Source of the DNA: Pedobacter steynii
GTDB lineage: Bacteria; Bacteroidota; Bacteroidia; Sphingobacteriales; Sphingobacteriaceae
Direction: 5' to 3'
Length of the DNA: 64,000 nt
NCBI RefSeq assembly: GCF_900103665.1
Contig: NZ_FNGY01000003.1
Coordinates: 248,001 to 312,000, forward strand
The position numbers were made by a program, and so were the translations under genes. Positions 1 to 10,362 of the stretch are shown one piece after another; position 1 is the stretch's first letter; the number at the start of each line of letters is the position of its first letter. Under the pieces are notes generated by a model. The model worked only from the letters and a program-made list of their open reading frames with translations, searched no databases and was not told where the DNA came from.

Positions 1-1817
1 CCAGTTATTGATTCAAAATTTTTATCAAGCTTACTCTGGACCTGGGCCCGGCCATTGATCCCTTCAAAAGTACTTAATGATGCAATGTTAGTATAAGCCA
101 TCGCAGATGGAAGATCATCCATCACGACCGTAGAATAGCCTCCCGCTTTAAATCCATAAATATAAACCGAGGGCTCGTCATAACCGGTTTTCTTAAACCA
201 AACCTCTATGCCATTAGAAAGCGACCATTTAGTAAAACCAAAAGGAGCTATATTTTTTTCTGTTTTAATCACCTTACCGCGAGCAGGAATTTTTAAAGTG
301 GTTAAATCATTAGACTTTTCGTCCTTTATCCAAGGCTTCAACCTCGTCTGCTTAACTTCTTCCCAGATTTTTATAATATCGGATTTACTGGGCAGCAGAA
401 GACCTTCTTTGACGGGATACAAAATTTCAAAAGCCATGTTCCTATCCTGAATATATTTTTTTGCGTAAAAGTTCAGGGTATCAACGCTAAGTTCATTAAG
501 AATACTCCTGGTCATAAGATATCTCCATTCAGGTGTTGGAGAAATGTCTCCATTTAGAAATTGTCCCACATATTCCCTAGAGTATTCAAAAGTGTTTCTA
601 TTTTTCCGGTCATAGTATTGCGATTCGTTGTGAGTTAAATTGAAATCTTTAATCGAATATTCGAATTCATTTTTACTGAAGCCGAACCTGCGCATTCGTT
701 CGCATTCCTGCAAACCAGTTCTTAGGGCAGTTTTGAGGTCATTATTTGGAGCGTCTATGTTTAAATTCCACGCTGGTCTTGAAGATACTGAATAGTTTCC
801 CATGATGGCACTTAGAGAATTAGTAGCCTTATTTTCCCTTGCCATTTCAGCAAAACGTTCATTCAGCATATTGCTGACAATCCTGTTGATAAGCATGATT
901 TTAAAATATTGTTGGCTTTCCTTTTTACTGGCTTCAACAGTATCCAGTTTCCAATAGACAACGGCTGACGTATTCCTGATTTCTGGATCAGAAGTAATTG
1001 CTATGATTGGCTGTTTATTATCTGGAATCGTAAAATATTTGCGTGAAGTAGGATTTGATGGCTTGGGGATATCAGAAAAAACGTGTTTAAGTTTGGCTTC
1101 TACCTCGTCCACATCGAAATCTCCAACAACAACTATGCCTTGCAAGTCCGGTCTGTACCATTTCTTATAATAGTTTTTAAGCTCTTGCGGTTTGAAATTA
1201 TTGACTACCTCCATCAACCCAATAGGCAGTCTATTGGCGTACGGTGTGCCCTCAAAGAGTTTTGGTAATATTTGATTTTCCTGTACACGTAAATAGCTGG
1301 AAGATCTCGTCCGCCATTCTTCCCGTATAACACCCCTTTCTTCATCAATATCCTTATCATTGTTGAGGATAAAGCCCGACCAGTCATGCAGGATAATTAA
1401 CGCGGTATCTAGGATCCCAGGTCTATTTAAAGGAATATTAGTTAGCTTATAAACCGTTTCATCATAGCCCGTGTAAGCATTTATATTGGCGCCAAACTTA
1501 ATTCCTTTCTTTTCAAGCTCCGTAATTAACATATTTCCAGGAAAGTGTTTAGTTCCGTTAAATGCCATATGTTCCAGAAAATGTGCCAGTCCGCGCTGAT
1601 TTTCTTCTTCAAGTACTGAACCCACCTTTTGAGCAATATAAAAATCTGCCTGGTTCTTTGGAATAGTATTGTGACGGATGTAATAGGTCAGGCCATTACT
1701 TAGTTTTCCGATTCTTACTGCGGTATCCCTTGGAATGACTTGGCCCAAAGTATTGAAAATGCCTAGACTAGTAGATAACGCCATAATTGTCAGGAATATT
1801 TTTATCTTATTTTTCAT
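1..1817 (-). CDS. M16 family zinc metallopeptidase (insulinase/PqqL type), 3'-truncated by window edge
   Basis: About 605 codons are visible, read without a stop from an ATG at 1817 to the window edge, so the C-terminal part is missing. The N-terminus is a signal peptide ending near LGQ. The inverted zinc motif HFLEH followed by MAFNGT lies near residues 80-90, and the downstream glutamate region (EERGVIREEW) and the second M16 domain (start of the C-terminal half, KWSLSNGIEVWFKK) are present. Full-length periplasmic M16 enzymes of this type are about 930 residues. It is the last visible gene of the sigma/FecR/SusC/SusD/TlpA locus, 56 bp behind the thioredoxin gene, so it probably degrades peptides taken up or processed at the envelope. 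The peptidase family is certain; the substrate is unknown. Confidence 0.9.
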   Translation of the reverse strand, partial: MKNKIKIFLTIMALSTSLGIFNTLGQVIPRDTAVRIGKLSNGLTYYIRHNTIPKNQADFYIAQKVGSVLEEENQRGLAHFLEHMAFNGTKHFPGNMLITELEKKGIKFGANINAYTGYDETVYKLTNIPLNRPGILDTALIILHDWSGFILNNDKDIDEERGVIREEWRTRSSSYLRVQENQILPKLFEGTPYANRLPIGLMEVVNNFKPQELKNYYKKWYRPDLQGIVVVGDFDVDEVEAKLKHVFSDIPKPSNPTSRKYFTIPDNKQPIIAITSDPEIRNTSAVVYWKLDTVEASKKESQQYFKIMLINRIVSNMLNERFAEMARENKATNSLSAIMGNYSVSSRPAWNLNIDAPNNDLKTALRTGLQECERMRRFGFSKNEFEYSIKDFNLTHNESQYYDRKNRNTFEYSREYVGQFLNGDISPTPEWRYLMTRSILNELSVDTLNFYAKKYIQDRNMAFEILYPVKEGLLLPSKSDIIKIWEEVKQTRLKPWIKDEKSNDLTTLKIPARGKVIKTEKNIAPFGFTKWSLSNGIEVWFKKTGYDEPSVYIYGFKAGGYSTVVMDDLPSAMAYTNIASLSTFEGINGRAQVQSKLDKNFESIT

Positions 1818-1873
1818 TAAAATTTCTTTAAACAATTACCTGAATAAGTAAATGTTGTTTGCCTTTAAATGGT

Positions 1874-3250
1874 TTATTTCTTTAATTGCTGATTTGTATG
1901 ATTTTCAGTCAAAACAAAGACTTCCAGCTCTCTCTGCTCTTCTTTTAGGTCGAGACCAAAACCTTGAAGCGCTATCCGTAATTCAGGGATGTTTTTCCAG
2001 GAGTTTAATGAAAACTTCATGTTTACATTCCCTTTATAGCTTGTTTCATTGAATGCAGGTGGATTGCCATAAACCTGATTCATCTTCCAGACTATTCCAT
2101 CAAGACTTTTGTTTTGAATTTTAATATTGGGGGCTGCCAAAAACTCTTTACCCTCTCCATTCTCTGTTCGTGATTTAATCGCATCGATGGAATCCTTTTC
2201 AATAAGTATAAGGCAATTCATTTTCCTTTTTTCATAGCGTCCCTTTAGACCCAACAGATTGTCGAAGTCTTTAATTATTTCCAGGGCGGCTTCTTCCCGG
2301 GTTTGTAGAGTATTCGGGCCCATGGATTCGTAGCATATATAGGTTTTTTGACGTCTGACGAAACTCGTCTCCTCACTATCTTCAAGAGAAACAAATTTTG
2401 ATGGGTCTTTAACTTCAAGGATTATACCACTGGGCTCTGGAAAACGATTAATCCCGGAAGCGATACTCCACTGAATGGAATAGATATTAAGAATAGGAAG
2501 ATTTATAATGTAATTTCGGCATGTACCGTTGACAGAATCAACAGTCATTCCCATCTTGGTAATAACCCCATCCTGATAGCAACCAAAAATAGCAGCATAT
2601 CTTTTTAATGGATTGACTCCCGTAAATCGGCTCATATCCTGGCGGACTAAGGGTGTCTTTATATCGACAGCAGGAAGATAATCATTCTTAACTGGCCAGT
2701 CATTTTTTCCACCATTCAGAATAAAATTAATGTTTTTACTATTTACATAATCCTGTTCGGTGATAGCAATCACATTTCCATGATAAATCCAAACTTGATG
2801 TGGAGCGGCAACATGTTTGAACAATTGCGACAAGACTTTATCCTCAATAACAGTAGGAACGACGATATCTCTTGTTTTAAAATTAGTTTTTAAGAATTTA
2901 CCGACAACCTCTTTTTTTTCAAAAGTAACAGGAAGTACTTTAATCCGATCTCCAAATTCCTGCTGCAATGACATCATTTTTGGCAAACCTGCAACACAAG
3001 CCCCACAGTTTGTAAACCAGAAATCAACAATCAGCAACTGGTTTTTAAAATTAGTGCTTCTCACAGAAGAATAACGGTCATTGATTATCATCGGTATAAG
3101 AATATCAGGCATCGGGTCTCCTATCTTTAGGTTTTGGATTTTTTGTATAGAAGACGTTTTATTCTTTGCTATTTTAACTGGATGTTTTTGGGCGTTCACT
3201 GTCTTATAAAAGAGAAATGACAATAGTAAAATCATTATTTTAAAATTCAT
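1874..3250 (-). CDS. Secreted TlpA-like thioredoxin with DUF3738-like C-terminal region
   Basis: 458 residues with a signal peptide (about 1-20). Residues 40-165 form a TlpA/AhpC-like redoxin domain with a C-G-A-C active site at Cys82 and Cys85, preceded by VDFWFTN. The C-terminal half (about 220-458) is unlike thioredoxin. Its last 60 residues (MKFSLNSW... LQGFGLDLKEEQRELEVFVLTEN) resemble the DUF3738 family, which often follows TlpA domains in Bacteroidota. It is likely a periplasmic thiol-disulfide oxidoreductase. It lies 75 bp downstream of susD and 56 bp upstream of the M16 peptidase on the same strand, so it belongs to the same operon. The redox role follows from the motif; the job of the C-terminal domain is not known. 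Confidence 0.85.
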   Translation of the reverse strand: MNFKIMILLLSFLFYKTVNAQKHPVKIAKNKTSSIQKIQNLKIGDPMPDILIPMIINDRYSSVRSTNFKNQLLIVDFWFTNCGACVAGLPKMMSLQQEFGDRIKVLPVTFEKKEVVGKFLKTNFKTRDIVVPTVIEDKVLSQLFKHVAAPHQVWIYHGNVIAITEQDYVNSKNINFILNGGKNDWPVKNDYLPAVDIKTPLVRQDMSRFTGVNPLKRYAAIFGCYQDGVITKMGMTVDSVNGTCRNYIINLPILNIYSIQWSIASGINRFPEPSGIILEVKDPSKFVSLEDSEETSFVRRQKTYICYESMGPNTLQTREEAALEIIKDFDNLLGLKGRYEKRKMNCLILIEKDSIDAIKSRTENGEGKEFLAAPNIKIQNKSLDGIVWKMNQVYGNPPAFNETSYKGNVNMKFSLNSWKNIPELRIALQGFGLDLKEEQRELEVFVLTENHTNQQLKK

Positions 3251-3325
3251 CTTTAGCTTAATATTTGGAAGAGTAAAACAGACAAAAGAAACGCCATCTT
3301 ATCCTTCCGTTAGAAAAACAATTGC

Positions 3326-4678
3326 TTATCTGGGATTCTGCGGTATATTTACCCGCTCCAATACTTCTCTCGGTATGAGCAACGTATAGCGGATATCATT
3401 CGGAGGCAAGCTATAAACCTGACCGTTTAGCGTACGTTGTAAGATTTTGGCAAATGAATTTTCTTTGTTTAATCTTCGCAGATCGACCCATCTTAAACTT
3501 CTAAAGGGTAATTCCCTTCTACGTTCATTTATAATTAACTTTAAAGCTTCATCCGCATTGCTGGCTACTAGTGGGGTATAAGTATTGTCCCAACGATTTT
3601 GTCTCAATGTATTCAGATCATCCATGGCTACAGCCACATTCCCTCTCCTAGCAGCACACTCAGCCCGGATCAGATAAATTTCATCGGTAGCAAAACCTAA
3701 GAATAGTGCTCCAGGAACATAGGTTCCTTTGAAACTAAAAGTGCCATTTCCGTTGTCCCTGAAATATAGACCCTTTCTAAGATCTCCAGGACTATAAAGA
3801 TTATATAGTTCAGGGGCAACTAAGCCATAGATAAGCGGAGCCAGGCCATTCCCATTAATTTCATATATTACTTCGGTATTAAACCTTGGTATTGGATAGT
3901 AGGCAGTTGGATCTAGAGTTTTATAATCCATCAATGCACCATATTGCTTCAAACTGGCATCAGCATTATTATAGGCTTTGGTATAGTCTCCCATAATTAG
4001 AAATGTCCTGGCCAAACCAGCATATGCCGTCGCTTTTACCGGACTTGCTACAGATTTAGCAAGTGGTGTAAGGGGTTGTTCTGAGGGTAATAATGTCGCT
4101 GCTTCCGTAAAATCCTGGATCATGCGGTCATAAACCTGTTGTAAATTACCCCTTACAGTTTCCTCGTCAATACTAGATGTTAATCGTATTGGAATACCTA
4201 AATCCGATCCTGCCGTATTCGCATCATACGGTTTACCAAAAAGTTCGGCTAAATAAAAATAATTTATCGATCGGAGTAATAAAGCAGCTCCTTTTATTTT
4301 ATCCCACTGTTGCTGGTTTGCAGCACGATTAATATCCTTCAGCGTTTCTAACACCTGGTTGGCGACCAATATTTTTTGGTAAGGGCCAGACCAATCCGTA
4401 ATGTTTACGTTAGCATTCGATTGCCATATATAAGGCTCTTTGTTTTGAGGAATAAGTAAGTTCCAATTCGCATCGGTGAGGTAATAGTCATCTGACGATG
4501 TCTCTCCTGAGATTGGACCGATGGGTAAAATATCAACATTGTTTAAAAGAGCCTGGCAATCCTCTAATGAAACAGGAATGACCTGTTTTTTATCAGGCTT
4601 CACATCCAGGAATTTTTTGCAGGCACTAAGGATGCAAACTGCTGCCAACAAGAAAATTATTTTATATGTGGATCTCAT
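3326..4678 (-). CDS. RagB/SusD family nutrient-uptake outer membrane lipoprotein
   Basis: 450 residues. The N-terminus is a lipoprotein signal with lipobox LSAC followed by KKFLDVKPD, the usual SusD start. TPR-type helices follow (for example INYFYLAELFGKPYD), and the C-terminal end has the typical ELPFRSLRWVDLRRLNKE and IPREVLE. SusD proteins are surface lids that bind the ligand over the SusC barrel. It starts 10 bp after the SusC stop, which marks a SusC/SusD pair. The ligand cannot be read from sequence. The downstream thioredoxin and M16 peptidase make peptides or proteins more likely than glycans, and no glycoside hydrolase is nearby. Confidence 0.93.
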   Translation of the reverse strand: MRSTYKIIFLLAAVCILSACKKFLDVKPDKKQVIPVSLEDCQALLNNVDILPIGPISGETSSDDYYLTDANWNLLIPQNKEPYIWQSNANVNITDWSGPYQKILVANQVLETLKDINRAANQQQWDKIKGAALLLRSINYFYLAELFGKPYDANTAGSDLGIPIRLTSSIDEETVRGNLQQVYDRMIQDFTEAATLLPSEQPLTPLAKSVASPVKATAYAGLARTFLIMGDYTKAYNNADASLKQYGALMDYKTLDPTAYYPIPRFNTEVIYEINGNGLAPLIYGLVAPELYNLYSPGDLRKGLYFRDNGNGTFSFKGTYVPGALFLGFATDEIYLIRAECAARRGNVAVAMDDLNTLRQNRWDNTYTPLVASNADEALKLIINERRRELPFRSLRWVDLRRLNKENSFAKILQRTLNGQVYSLPPNDIRYTLLIPREVLERVNIPQNPR

Positions 4679-4688
4679 GGTAATAATA

Positions 4689-7600
4689 TTAAAAATTAGC
4701 GTTTAAACCTAATGCAATTGTTCGGGGCGCAGGATAGCCACGATAAAACTCAGGATCAAGCCCCAGTTTGTTTGCCCTCCAGATTATCCCCAGATTACTA
4801 AAATTTGCAAATATTTTGACGTTTTTAATAGCCCAACTGGTTCTATCCAATGTATACCCCAGCGTAATATCCTGTAAGCGAATATGATCAGCTTTATCGA
4901 TTAGAATTGCTGACCCTGCATAAAACTTATCGCGTAAGGGATCGTCGGGATAAATGAATGACGGAACATTTGTCGACGACTCGTCCCCTGGTTTCTGCCA
5001 GCGAAGGGCATAATCCGAATGTCCTCCTACAATATTAGTTGAATTAGGGTTTAACAATGATCCATAATCGATGCTTGATCTTCTGAAAAAGTGTCCAAAT
5101 TTGCCAATGATATTTGCGGAAACACTTATATTTTTATAAGTGAAAGTATTCCTGAAAGCTCCCGACCAGATTGGAATAGCAGAGCCATGGTACTGTAACT
5201 GATCTGGGGTGACACTCGTCAGTGCTGTATAATCCTTACTTTTTTCTCCATTAAGATAACCCATAGGGTCACCAGAATTGGGATCAAGACCAGCCCAGCC
5301 ATAGGAAAATATAGCATAAACAGGTCTCCCCACAATCAAACCTGATGAAACTGCTAATCCCTCGTTAATATAATTGGTGATATCCGTATTTAGTGGGGTA
5401 TATTTTGTAACCTTATTTGAGTTATAATTCAAAAACAAGTCAGTATTCCATTTGAAACTACCTTTTAGATTTAGAGAGTGCAAAGACAGATCCAGTCCTT
5501 TTCCTTTCAGGTCAGAACTATTATATATTGCGGAAGAAAATCCAGTAGTATAATCTAAAGGAGTGGTATTTAATACATCTTTTGAATGACGCTTGTAGTA
5601 CTCAATACTTCCTGAAATGACGTTATCCTTTGAACGAAAGTCAATCCCTAAATTCAGTGTCCCCACTCTTTCCCATCTCAGGTCGTTATTGGCAGGGTTA
5701 ATCAGGTCCGCATAAGGGAGGCTAATTGTGTAGGCGTTAGCACTGGCATATCTTATTGAACTATGAGCTGATAATCGACTATCCGTATTACCCTGATATC
5801 CATATGTCGCTCTCAATTTTAAAAATGGCATTAAGGCGAAATGATAAAAAGGCTCTTTGGAGATATCCCAACTTATTCCCGTAGACCAAAAAGGAGTTCC
5901 TCGAAGATTTGCGTTTACCCCAAAAAGATTTGCTGCATCCTTACGTCCACTTGCCGATATCGTGTATCGACTATTGTAGGTATAAGCAGCATTGGCAAAA
6001 ATCGATGTAAAACGATAAAGTTGATCATTAATATCAATATTACTTGGCAAACTCACAAATGAATAAACAGGAGAAATGAACTGAGTAAGGTGATCCACGT
6101 CTGCGTGCGTCAACACTTCTTCATTATAACCATAAACTGTAGAGCTGTTGGACTGGAGATGCTTTTCGCTCTTTTCGACACCGACCAAGCCATCAAATTG
6201 ATGTTTATCGTTCCAGGTTTTACTGGCATTTATTTGACCCCTTATATTGTAAGCGTCATTGTTTCCTCTAAATTGTCCCAGAACCCCTCCAAGGGGCAAA
6301 TTGCGTTTAGGTTCTGTGCCATTAAATGTCGTTAACAAATTAATAAGATTACGTGTATAGTAGGATTCCTGCCTTTGGAGGTTTGTATTTTCAGCTATTG
6401 TCCTCCCATACTGATACTTAACTGAAGCACTGAATATTTTGGAGATTTTATAGTTCAATCCCAGATTCATTAACCAGTCATAAGTATTTATCGTATTTGA
6501 GCTCGCATCCAGTTCTGCCAATGGACGATATCTCCAATCTAAATAGCGCGGATCAGCTGTATCTAAAAATCTTACACCATAGTTCCTACCAACAACAAGT
6601 GGATTACCATCTTGATTAGCCAATCTTGTATAAGGAAGAACAACAGCTGGATCATAAAGTAACCGGCTGAAATTACCACTTGCTAAATCTTTGCTTTGCG
6701 TATAAAACATACCTCCTTCAAATTCAAGCTCGCTTATAGGTTTATAAGCAAAGGCACTCCTTAAAGTAATTCTTTGTCCTTGGTTTTTGACCACATTTAT
6801 ACGATTATTATCAAAGCCTCCTGAAAGCAGGTAGGTAAATTCATTTCCCCCCCCATTGATATTAAGTGCATATTGTTGGGCTATACCCATCCTGTATACA
6901 TATTTCGTATAATCATTACGTACATCGTGATTACGCAATGTATTGATTTGGGTGTCTGCTTCCTCCTGGGATATCGTTGCACCGGGTTGTCGTGCGTTTA
7001 ACATCAATTCAACTACAGGTGAAAGATATGGCCAGGTGTAAATATCATCTATCTTGTTATTATAAAAACCATTGTTAAAAAGCGTCTTTTCCAGATCAAT
7101 ATAATCGGAAGCCGTCATCGGCTTCAGTGTAAACAAATCAGGTTTTTCCAGAACAGTTAAATTCGTATTGAATGAAACTTGTGTTCTCCGGTTATAGTTT
7201 CCTTTTTTTGTGGTGATCACGATAACTCCATTCGCTGCACGAGCCCCCCAGATTGATGCTGCCGCTGCATCTTTAAGTATAGTCACACTCTCTACATCAT
7301 TTGGGTTTATATTTTCTAATTCTCCGGGATAAGGAAAATTATCAAATATAATCAAAGGGGTTGCAATAGCTTGTGTAAGCGTAGTTAGACCCCGAATACT
7401 TATGTTCCCAATTCCTGGAGCACGCTCTGAGTTTAGCCTTCTGTCTACGAAAAGACCTGGAGTAATATTTTCTAGTCGACTAAGTATACTTGCTCCTGTA
7501 CTTCTGTTTAGTAAGGCATTATCAATCTTTTCAAAAGACCCAGTTGACCTTTCTTTAGGAATAGTCTGATAACCGGTACTAACCACAGAGACCTCTTCCA

Positions 7601-8300
7601 GCTGTCCTGTTACTGGTTCCAAGCGAATAACTAAATCCACATCTGCTCCAGATACATTTATTTCCTTAGTTTTATATCCGACATATGAAACGATTAATAC
7701 CGCATTTTCTCCCGGAATATTTATCGAGAACTTACCTTCAGAACTCGTCACAATCGACACCTTAGATTCATTTCCTTTCAACTTCACAGTAGCCCCGGGC
7801 AAGCCCTCCCCCTTCTCGTCCACCACTCTACCTCTAACCGTAATATCCATCAAAGACTTCTCCTTTCCACTCAAACCAACTCCTTCTTTCTCCGACACAA
7901 TTATCGTCTGATCATTTACAAAATATTTCAGCGGTTGCCCCTCAAAAATCTTCTTCAATACATCATTCAACTCTGCATTTTTAACCTCTATTGTAATATC
8001 CTTCGTCCCCTTAAGTGTTCTCGCGGTAAGCATAAAATCATATCCCGTCTGCGCTCGAATCGCCCTGAACACCTTCATCAGTGGCGCATTTTTCTCCGAC
8101 AAGGTGATTTTCTGTGCAAATGAACTTGCACTCACCTGTATGATTGCTGAAATTAAAAGAACCGTGGTTAGGTTAGCTCTCATGATCCATTTTCTTTTAT
8201 CTGAATCGCTGATCCGGCCAAGGACCGAGATCATAAACAGCAGTAGTTTAGCTATGTAGCACAATGGCTCCCATAGACATTTCCTATAAAAACTGTACAT
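4689..8300 (-). CDS. SusC/RagA family TonB-linked outer membrane transporter with STN signalling domain
   Basis: 1203 residues. After a long leader (cleavage probably after SSFAQ, about 62) comes an STN domain (about 70-125, with RAIRAQTGYDFML and LKKIFEGQPLKYF). A carboxypeptidase-regulatory-like domain follows (about 155-235, RGVVVDEKGEGLPGA-type), then the TonB plug (about 240-370, with VSTGYQTIPKERSTGSF and WGARAANGVIVITTKKG) and the beta barrel. The STN domain marks it as a transducer that reports substrate to the FecR anti-sigma factor encoded upstream. A shorter start at the methionine of MRANLTTVLL is possible, but long leaders are common in this family. It pairs with the SusD gene 10 bp downstream. 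Confidence 0.93.
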   Translation of the reverse strand: MYSFYRKCLWEPLCYIAKLLLFMISVLGRISDSDKRKWIMRANLTTVLLISAIIQVSASSFAQKITLSEKNAPLMKVFRAIRAQTGYDFMLTARTLKGTKDITIEVKNAELNDVLKKIFEGQPLKYFVNDQTIIVSEKEGVGLSGKEKSLMDITVRGRVVDEKGEGLPGATVKLKGNESKVSIVTSSEGKFSINIPGENAVLIVSYVGYKTKEINVSGADVDLVIRLEPVTGQLEEVSVVSTGYQTIPKERSTGSFEKIDNALLNRSTGASILSRLENITPGLFVDRRLNSERAPGIGNISIRGLTTLTQAIATPLIIFDNFPYPGELENINPNDVESVTILKDAAAASIWGARAANGVIVITTKKGNYNRRTQVSFNTNLTVLEKPDLFTLKPMTASDYIDLEKTLFNNGFYNNKIDDIYTWPYLSPVVELMLNARQPGATISQEEADTQINTLRNHDVRNDYTKYVYRMGIAQQYALNINGGGNEFTYLLSGGFDNNRINVVKNQGQRITLRSAFAYKPISELEFEGGMFYTQSKDLASGNFSRLLYDPAVVLPYTRLANQDGNPLVVGRNYGVRFLDTADPRYLDWRYRPLAELDASSNTINTYDWLMNLGLNYKISKIFSASVKYQYGRTIAENTNLQRQESYYTRNLINLLTTFNGTEPKRNLPLGGVLGQFRGNNDAYNIRGQINASKTWNDKHQFDGLVGVEKSEKHLQSNSSTVYGYNEEVLTHADVDHLTQFISPVYSFVSLPSNIDINDQLYRFTSIFANAAYTYNSRYTISASGRKDAANLFGVNANLRGTPFWSTGISWDISKEPFYHFALMPFLKLRATYGYQGNTDSRLSAHSSIRYASANAYTISLPYADLINPANNDLRWERVGTLNLGIDFRSKDNVISGSIEYYKRHSKDVLNTTPLDYTTGFSSAIYNSSDLKGKGLDLSLHSLNLKGSFKWNTDLFLNYNSNKVTKYTPLNTDITNYINEGLAVSSGLIVGRPVYAIFSYGWAGLDPNSGDPMGYLNGEKSKDYTALTSVTPDQLQYHGSAIPIWSGAFRNTFTYKNISVSANIIGKFGHFFRRSSIDYGSLLNPNSTNIVGGHSDYALRWQKPGDESSTNVPSFIYPDDPLRDKFYAGSAILIDKADHIRLQDITLGYTLDRTSWAIKNVKIFANFSNLGIIWRANKLGLDPEFYRGYPAPRTIALGLNANF

Positions 8301-8454
8301 TTGTTTAGTTTGGGTTTATGCGTTGCGCCTTTTCATTTTCGAGGTGGTTCGGCTCTTCGCGGTTGATACCATATTTCGTATGTTGTCTATCCAGACTTAG
8401 TCATCCTGATTCGCGTTGGGATGGCTTTTTTATTGGATGTCAGTTTAGGTAGCA

Positions 8455-9576
8455 TTATTTCATAACGATGACCCTCCTCCCTTCGATCTTAAAGTGAACC
8501 CCTTTTGTTTTTTCCAATATATTGAGCACCTGACTGATATTTTTAGTCTGCGATACTGTACCATAAAATCCTTCGTCAGTAATCTTACCTTCGTATTCGA
8601 CATCTACATTGTACCAGCGGGAAAGCTTCCGCATAATGCTTTCAATGTTTTCATTATTAAAATAGAAGTAACCTTTTTTCCAGGCCACGGCCTCCTCAAC
8701 ATCAATAGTTTTGACCATGAATCTCCGGCTGGTTAAAGTCGACTGCTCCCCTGGCTTCAGGATTTTGGATTCCAGATCATTATGGATTTTGACCGATCCT
8801 TCCAATAAAGTCGTTTTAACACCCTGCTCATCCTTATAGGTATTGATGTTAAAATGTGTTCCTAAAACTTCGACTTCCTGCCCTACCGTTTTCACGATAA
8901 ATGGCTGTTGCTTATTCTTTGCCACTTCAAAGTAGGCTTCGCCGCGTAATTCAACTTTTCTATTAACTAACCTGGCAAAAGTTGAGGGGAATTTTAGTGA
9001 AGACGCGGCGTTTAGCCATACTTTGGTGCCATCCGGCAATACGATCTGATACTGTCCACCAACAGGTGTTTCGATCGTATTGTAATTCTTTGCTCCTTCG
9101 CGCTCTGGTTTGAGGCCGGTAATGCTGTATATCACTTCTCCATCCGAAGCTTTTGTGATGTTAACCCCTGGCTGTTGCGCGAGGGTGCCATTTTTTGCAT
9201 TGGTCAGCGCGATTCTTTGACCATCGGCTAAAGTCAGGTACGCTTTATTGCCACCGGGAAGGATATTATTTTTTGCGTGTGATACCTCGGGATTGGAATC
9301 AGCTCTTTGATAAAAGTACCAGGCTGTTCCAAGACATAATATAATGGAAGCGACCGCAGCAATACGAGGCCATAAGGTTCTGGAAGGTTTAGCGTACTTT
9401 AGCGGCAGTGTTGACCTTAGCAATTGGATGATTTCATTTTCACTATCCTCATCAAGCTCAGTTTTGCTATTTGCAGCCTGGTTGATGTACCAGGATTCCA
9501 GCTTTGCCTTTTGCTCCGGACTTAATGTACCTTCGTTGTATTCCCTTATTAATGACTTGACAGCTTCTATCTTCAT
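8455..9576 (-). CDS. FecR family anti-sigma factor
   Basis: 373 residues. The N-terminal cytoplasmic part (about 1-70) would hold the sigma factor. A single transmembrane helix lies at about 72-90 (RIAAVASIILCLGTAWYF). The periplasmic FecR domain covers about 165-265 (ETPVGGQYQIVLPDGTKVWLNAASSL, GEAYFEVAKNKQQPF, LGTHFNINTY), and a DUF4974 C-terminal domain about 295-370 contacts the STN domain of the transporter. It lies between the sigma gene (95 bp upstream) and susC (154 bp downstream), all on the minus strand. Family knowledge: on ligand capture SusC signals through FecR to release the sigma factor. Confidence 0.93.
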   Translation of the reverse strand: MKIEAVKSLIREYNEGTLSPEQKAKLESWYINQAANSKTELDEDSENEIIQLLRSTLPLKYAKPSRTLWPRIAAVASIILCLGTAWYFYQRADSNPEVSHAKNNILPGGNKAYLTLADGQRIALTNAKNGTLAQQPGVNITKASDGEVIYSITGLKPEREGAKNYNTIETPVGGQYQIVLPDGTKVWLNAASSLKFPSTFARLVNRKVELRGEAYFEVAKNKQQPFIVKTVGQEVEVLGTHFNINTYKDEQGVKTTLLEGSVKIHNDLESKILKPGEQSTLTSRRFMVKTIDVEEAVAWKKGYFYFNNENIESIMRKLSRWYNVDVEYEGKITDEGFYGTVSQTKNISQVLNILEKTKGVHFKIEGRRVIVMK

Positions 9577-9671
9577 GACTTTTGATAAGAGGCTTCTTAA
9601 CGCCTGTTATAACCCTAAGACAGCCAAGTAAGGCCAGCGTCATACGTCATCATGAAAAAAAAATAAAATTC

Positions 9672-10244
9672 TTATAGAAAGGGGTAAATACTGAGGAAGG
9701 AATCTATTTTAAGCTTCAGGATCTTCATTGCTTTATACACCTGCTGTTTTGCAGTTTCTCTGGTAATGTTAAGCCGTTCGGATATTTCATGATAGCTCAG
9801 TTCTTCTTTTTTATTGAGAAGAAAGACTTCACGCATCTTTGCCGGCAAAGCGGCTATTTCCTTCTCTATAACGGCTGCAAGTTCCTTTTCCCGGATCTCA
9901 TCTTCAATAATGTTATAGCCTTCCACCATAAAACTGCTGATGGATTCGGCATATCTCAAAACTACTTTTTGATGAGACAACAGGTTAAAGATCTTGTTTC
10001 TGACGGAAGCATACAGGTAAGAAGAGATTGAAGTTTTAAATTCCAGGTCTTCCCGTTTTTGCCAAAGCTGGAGAAAGACATCCTGTACGACATCATGAGC
10101 TTCGTCATGGTCGGACAGTAGACGGAATGCATGGCGCAGGAGAATCCTTGTGTACCGTTCAAAGATTTCAGTATACGCAAGCTGGTTGCCCGATTTTAAT
10201 AAGGAGACCAGTTCTACATCCGAAAGTTCAGCATACAGTCTCAT
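9672..10244 (-). CDS. ECF RNA polymerase sigma factor of a SusC-linked regulon
   Basis: 190 residues. Sigma region 2 is at about 10-85 (AYTEIFERYTRILLRHAFRLL, DEAHDVVQDVFLQLWQKRE), and region 4 at about 120-180 (ALPAKMREVFLLNKKEELSYHEISERLNITRETAKQQVYKA). The C-terminus ends in a short hydrophobic tail (SFLSIYPFL), as in many Bacteroidota ECF factors. The reading frame could be extended to a TTG at 10250, but the ATG at 10244 (MRLYAELSD) is the more natural start. It is the first gene of the minus-strand uptake locus and probably activates its own susC operon. Confidence 0.93.
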   Translation of the reverse strand: MRLYAELSDVELVSLLKSGNQLAYTEIFERYTRILLRHAFRLLSDHDEAHDVVQDVFLQLWQKREDLEFKTSISSYLYASVRNKIFNLLSHQKVVLRYAESISSFMVEGYNIIEDEIREKELAAVIEKEIAALPAKMREVFLLNKKEELSYHEISERLNITRETAKQQVYKAMKILKLKIDSFLSIYPFL

Positions 10245-10362
10245 TATCAACGTTTTGATTTTATGACTTGAGGGATGTTGATATAAATTTACTAATAAAT
10301 TCAGGCAATGTTAAAAAAATATTTTCAAATTGTTAACACAGGATCAACTTTTAGGAGCAGAA

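Noticed and set aside
8394..8430. Hairpin with T run on the plus strand between susC and fecR
   Set aside because: The flanking genes are transcribed on the minus strand, where the hairpin has no T tail, so a terminator role for the operon is not supported.
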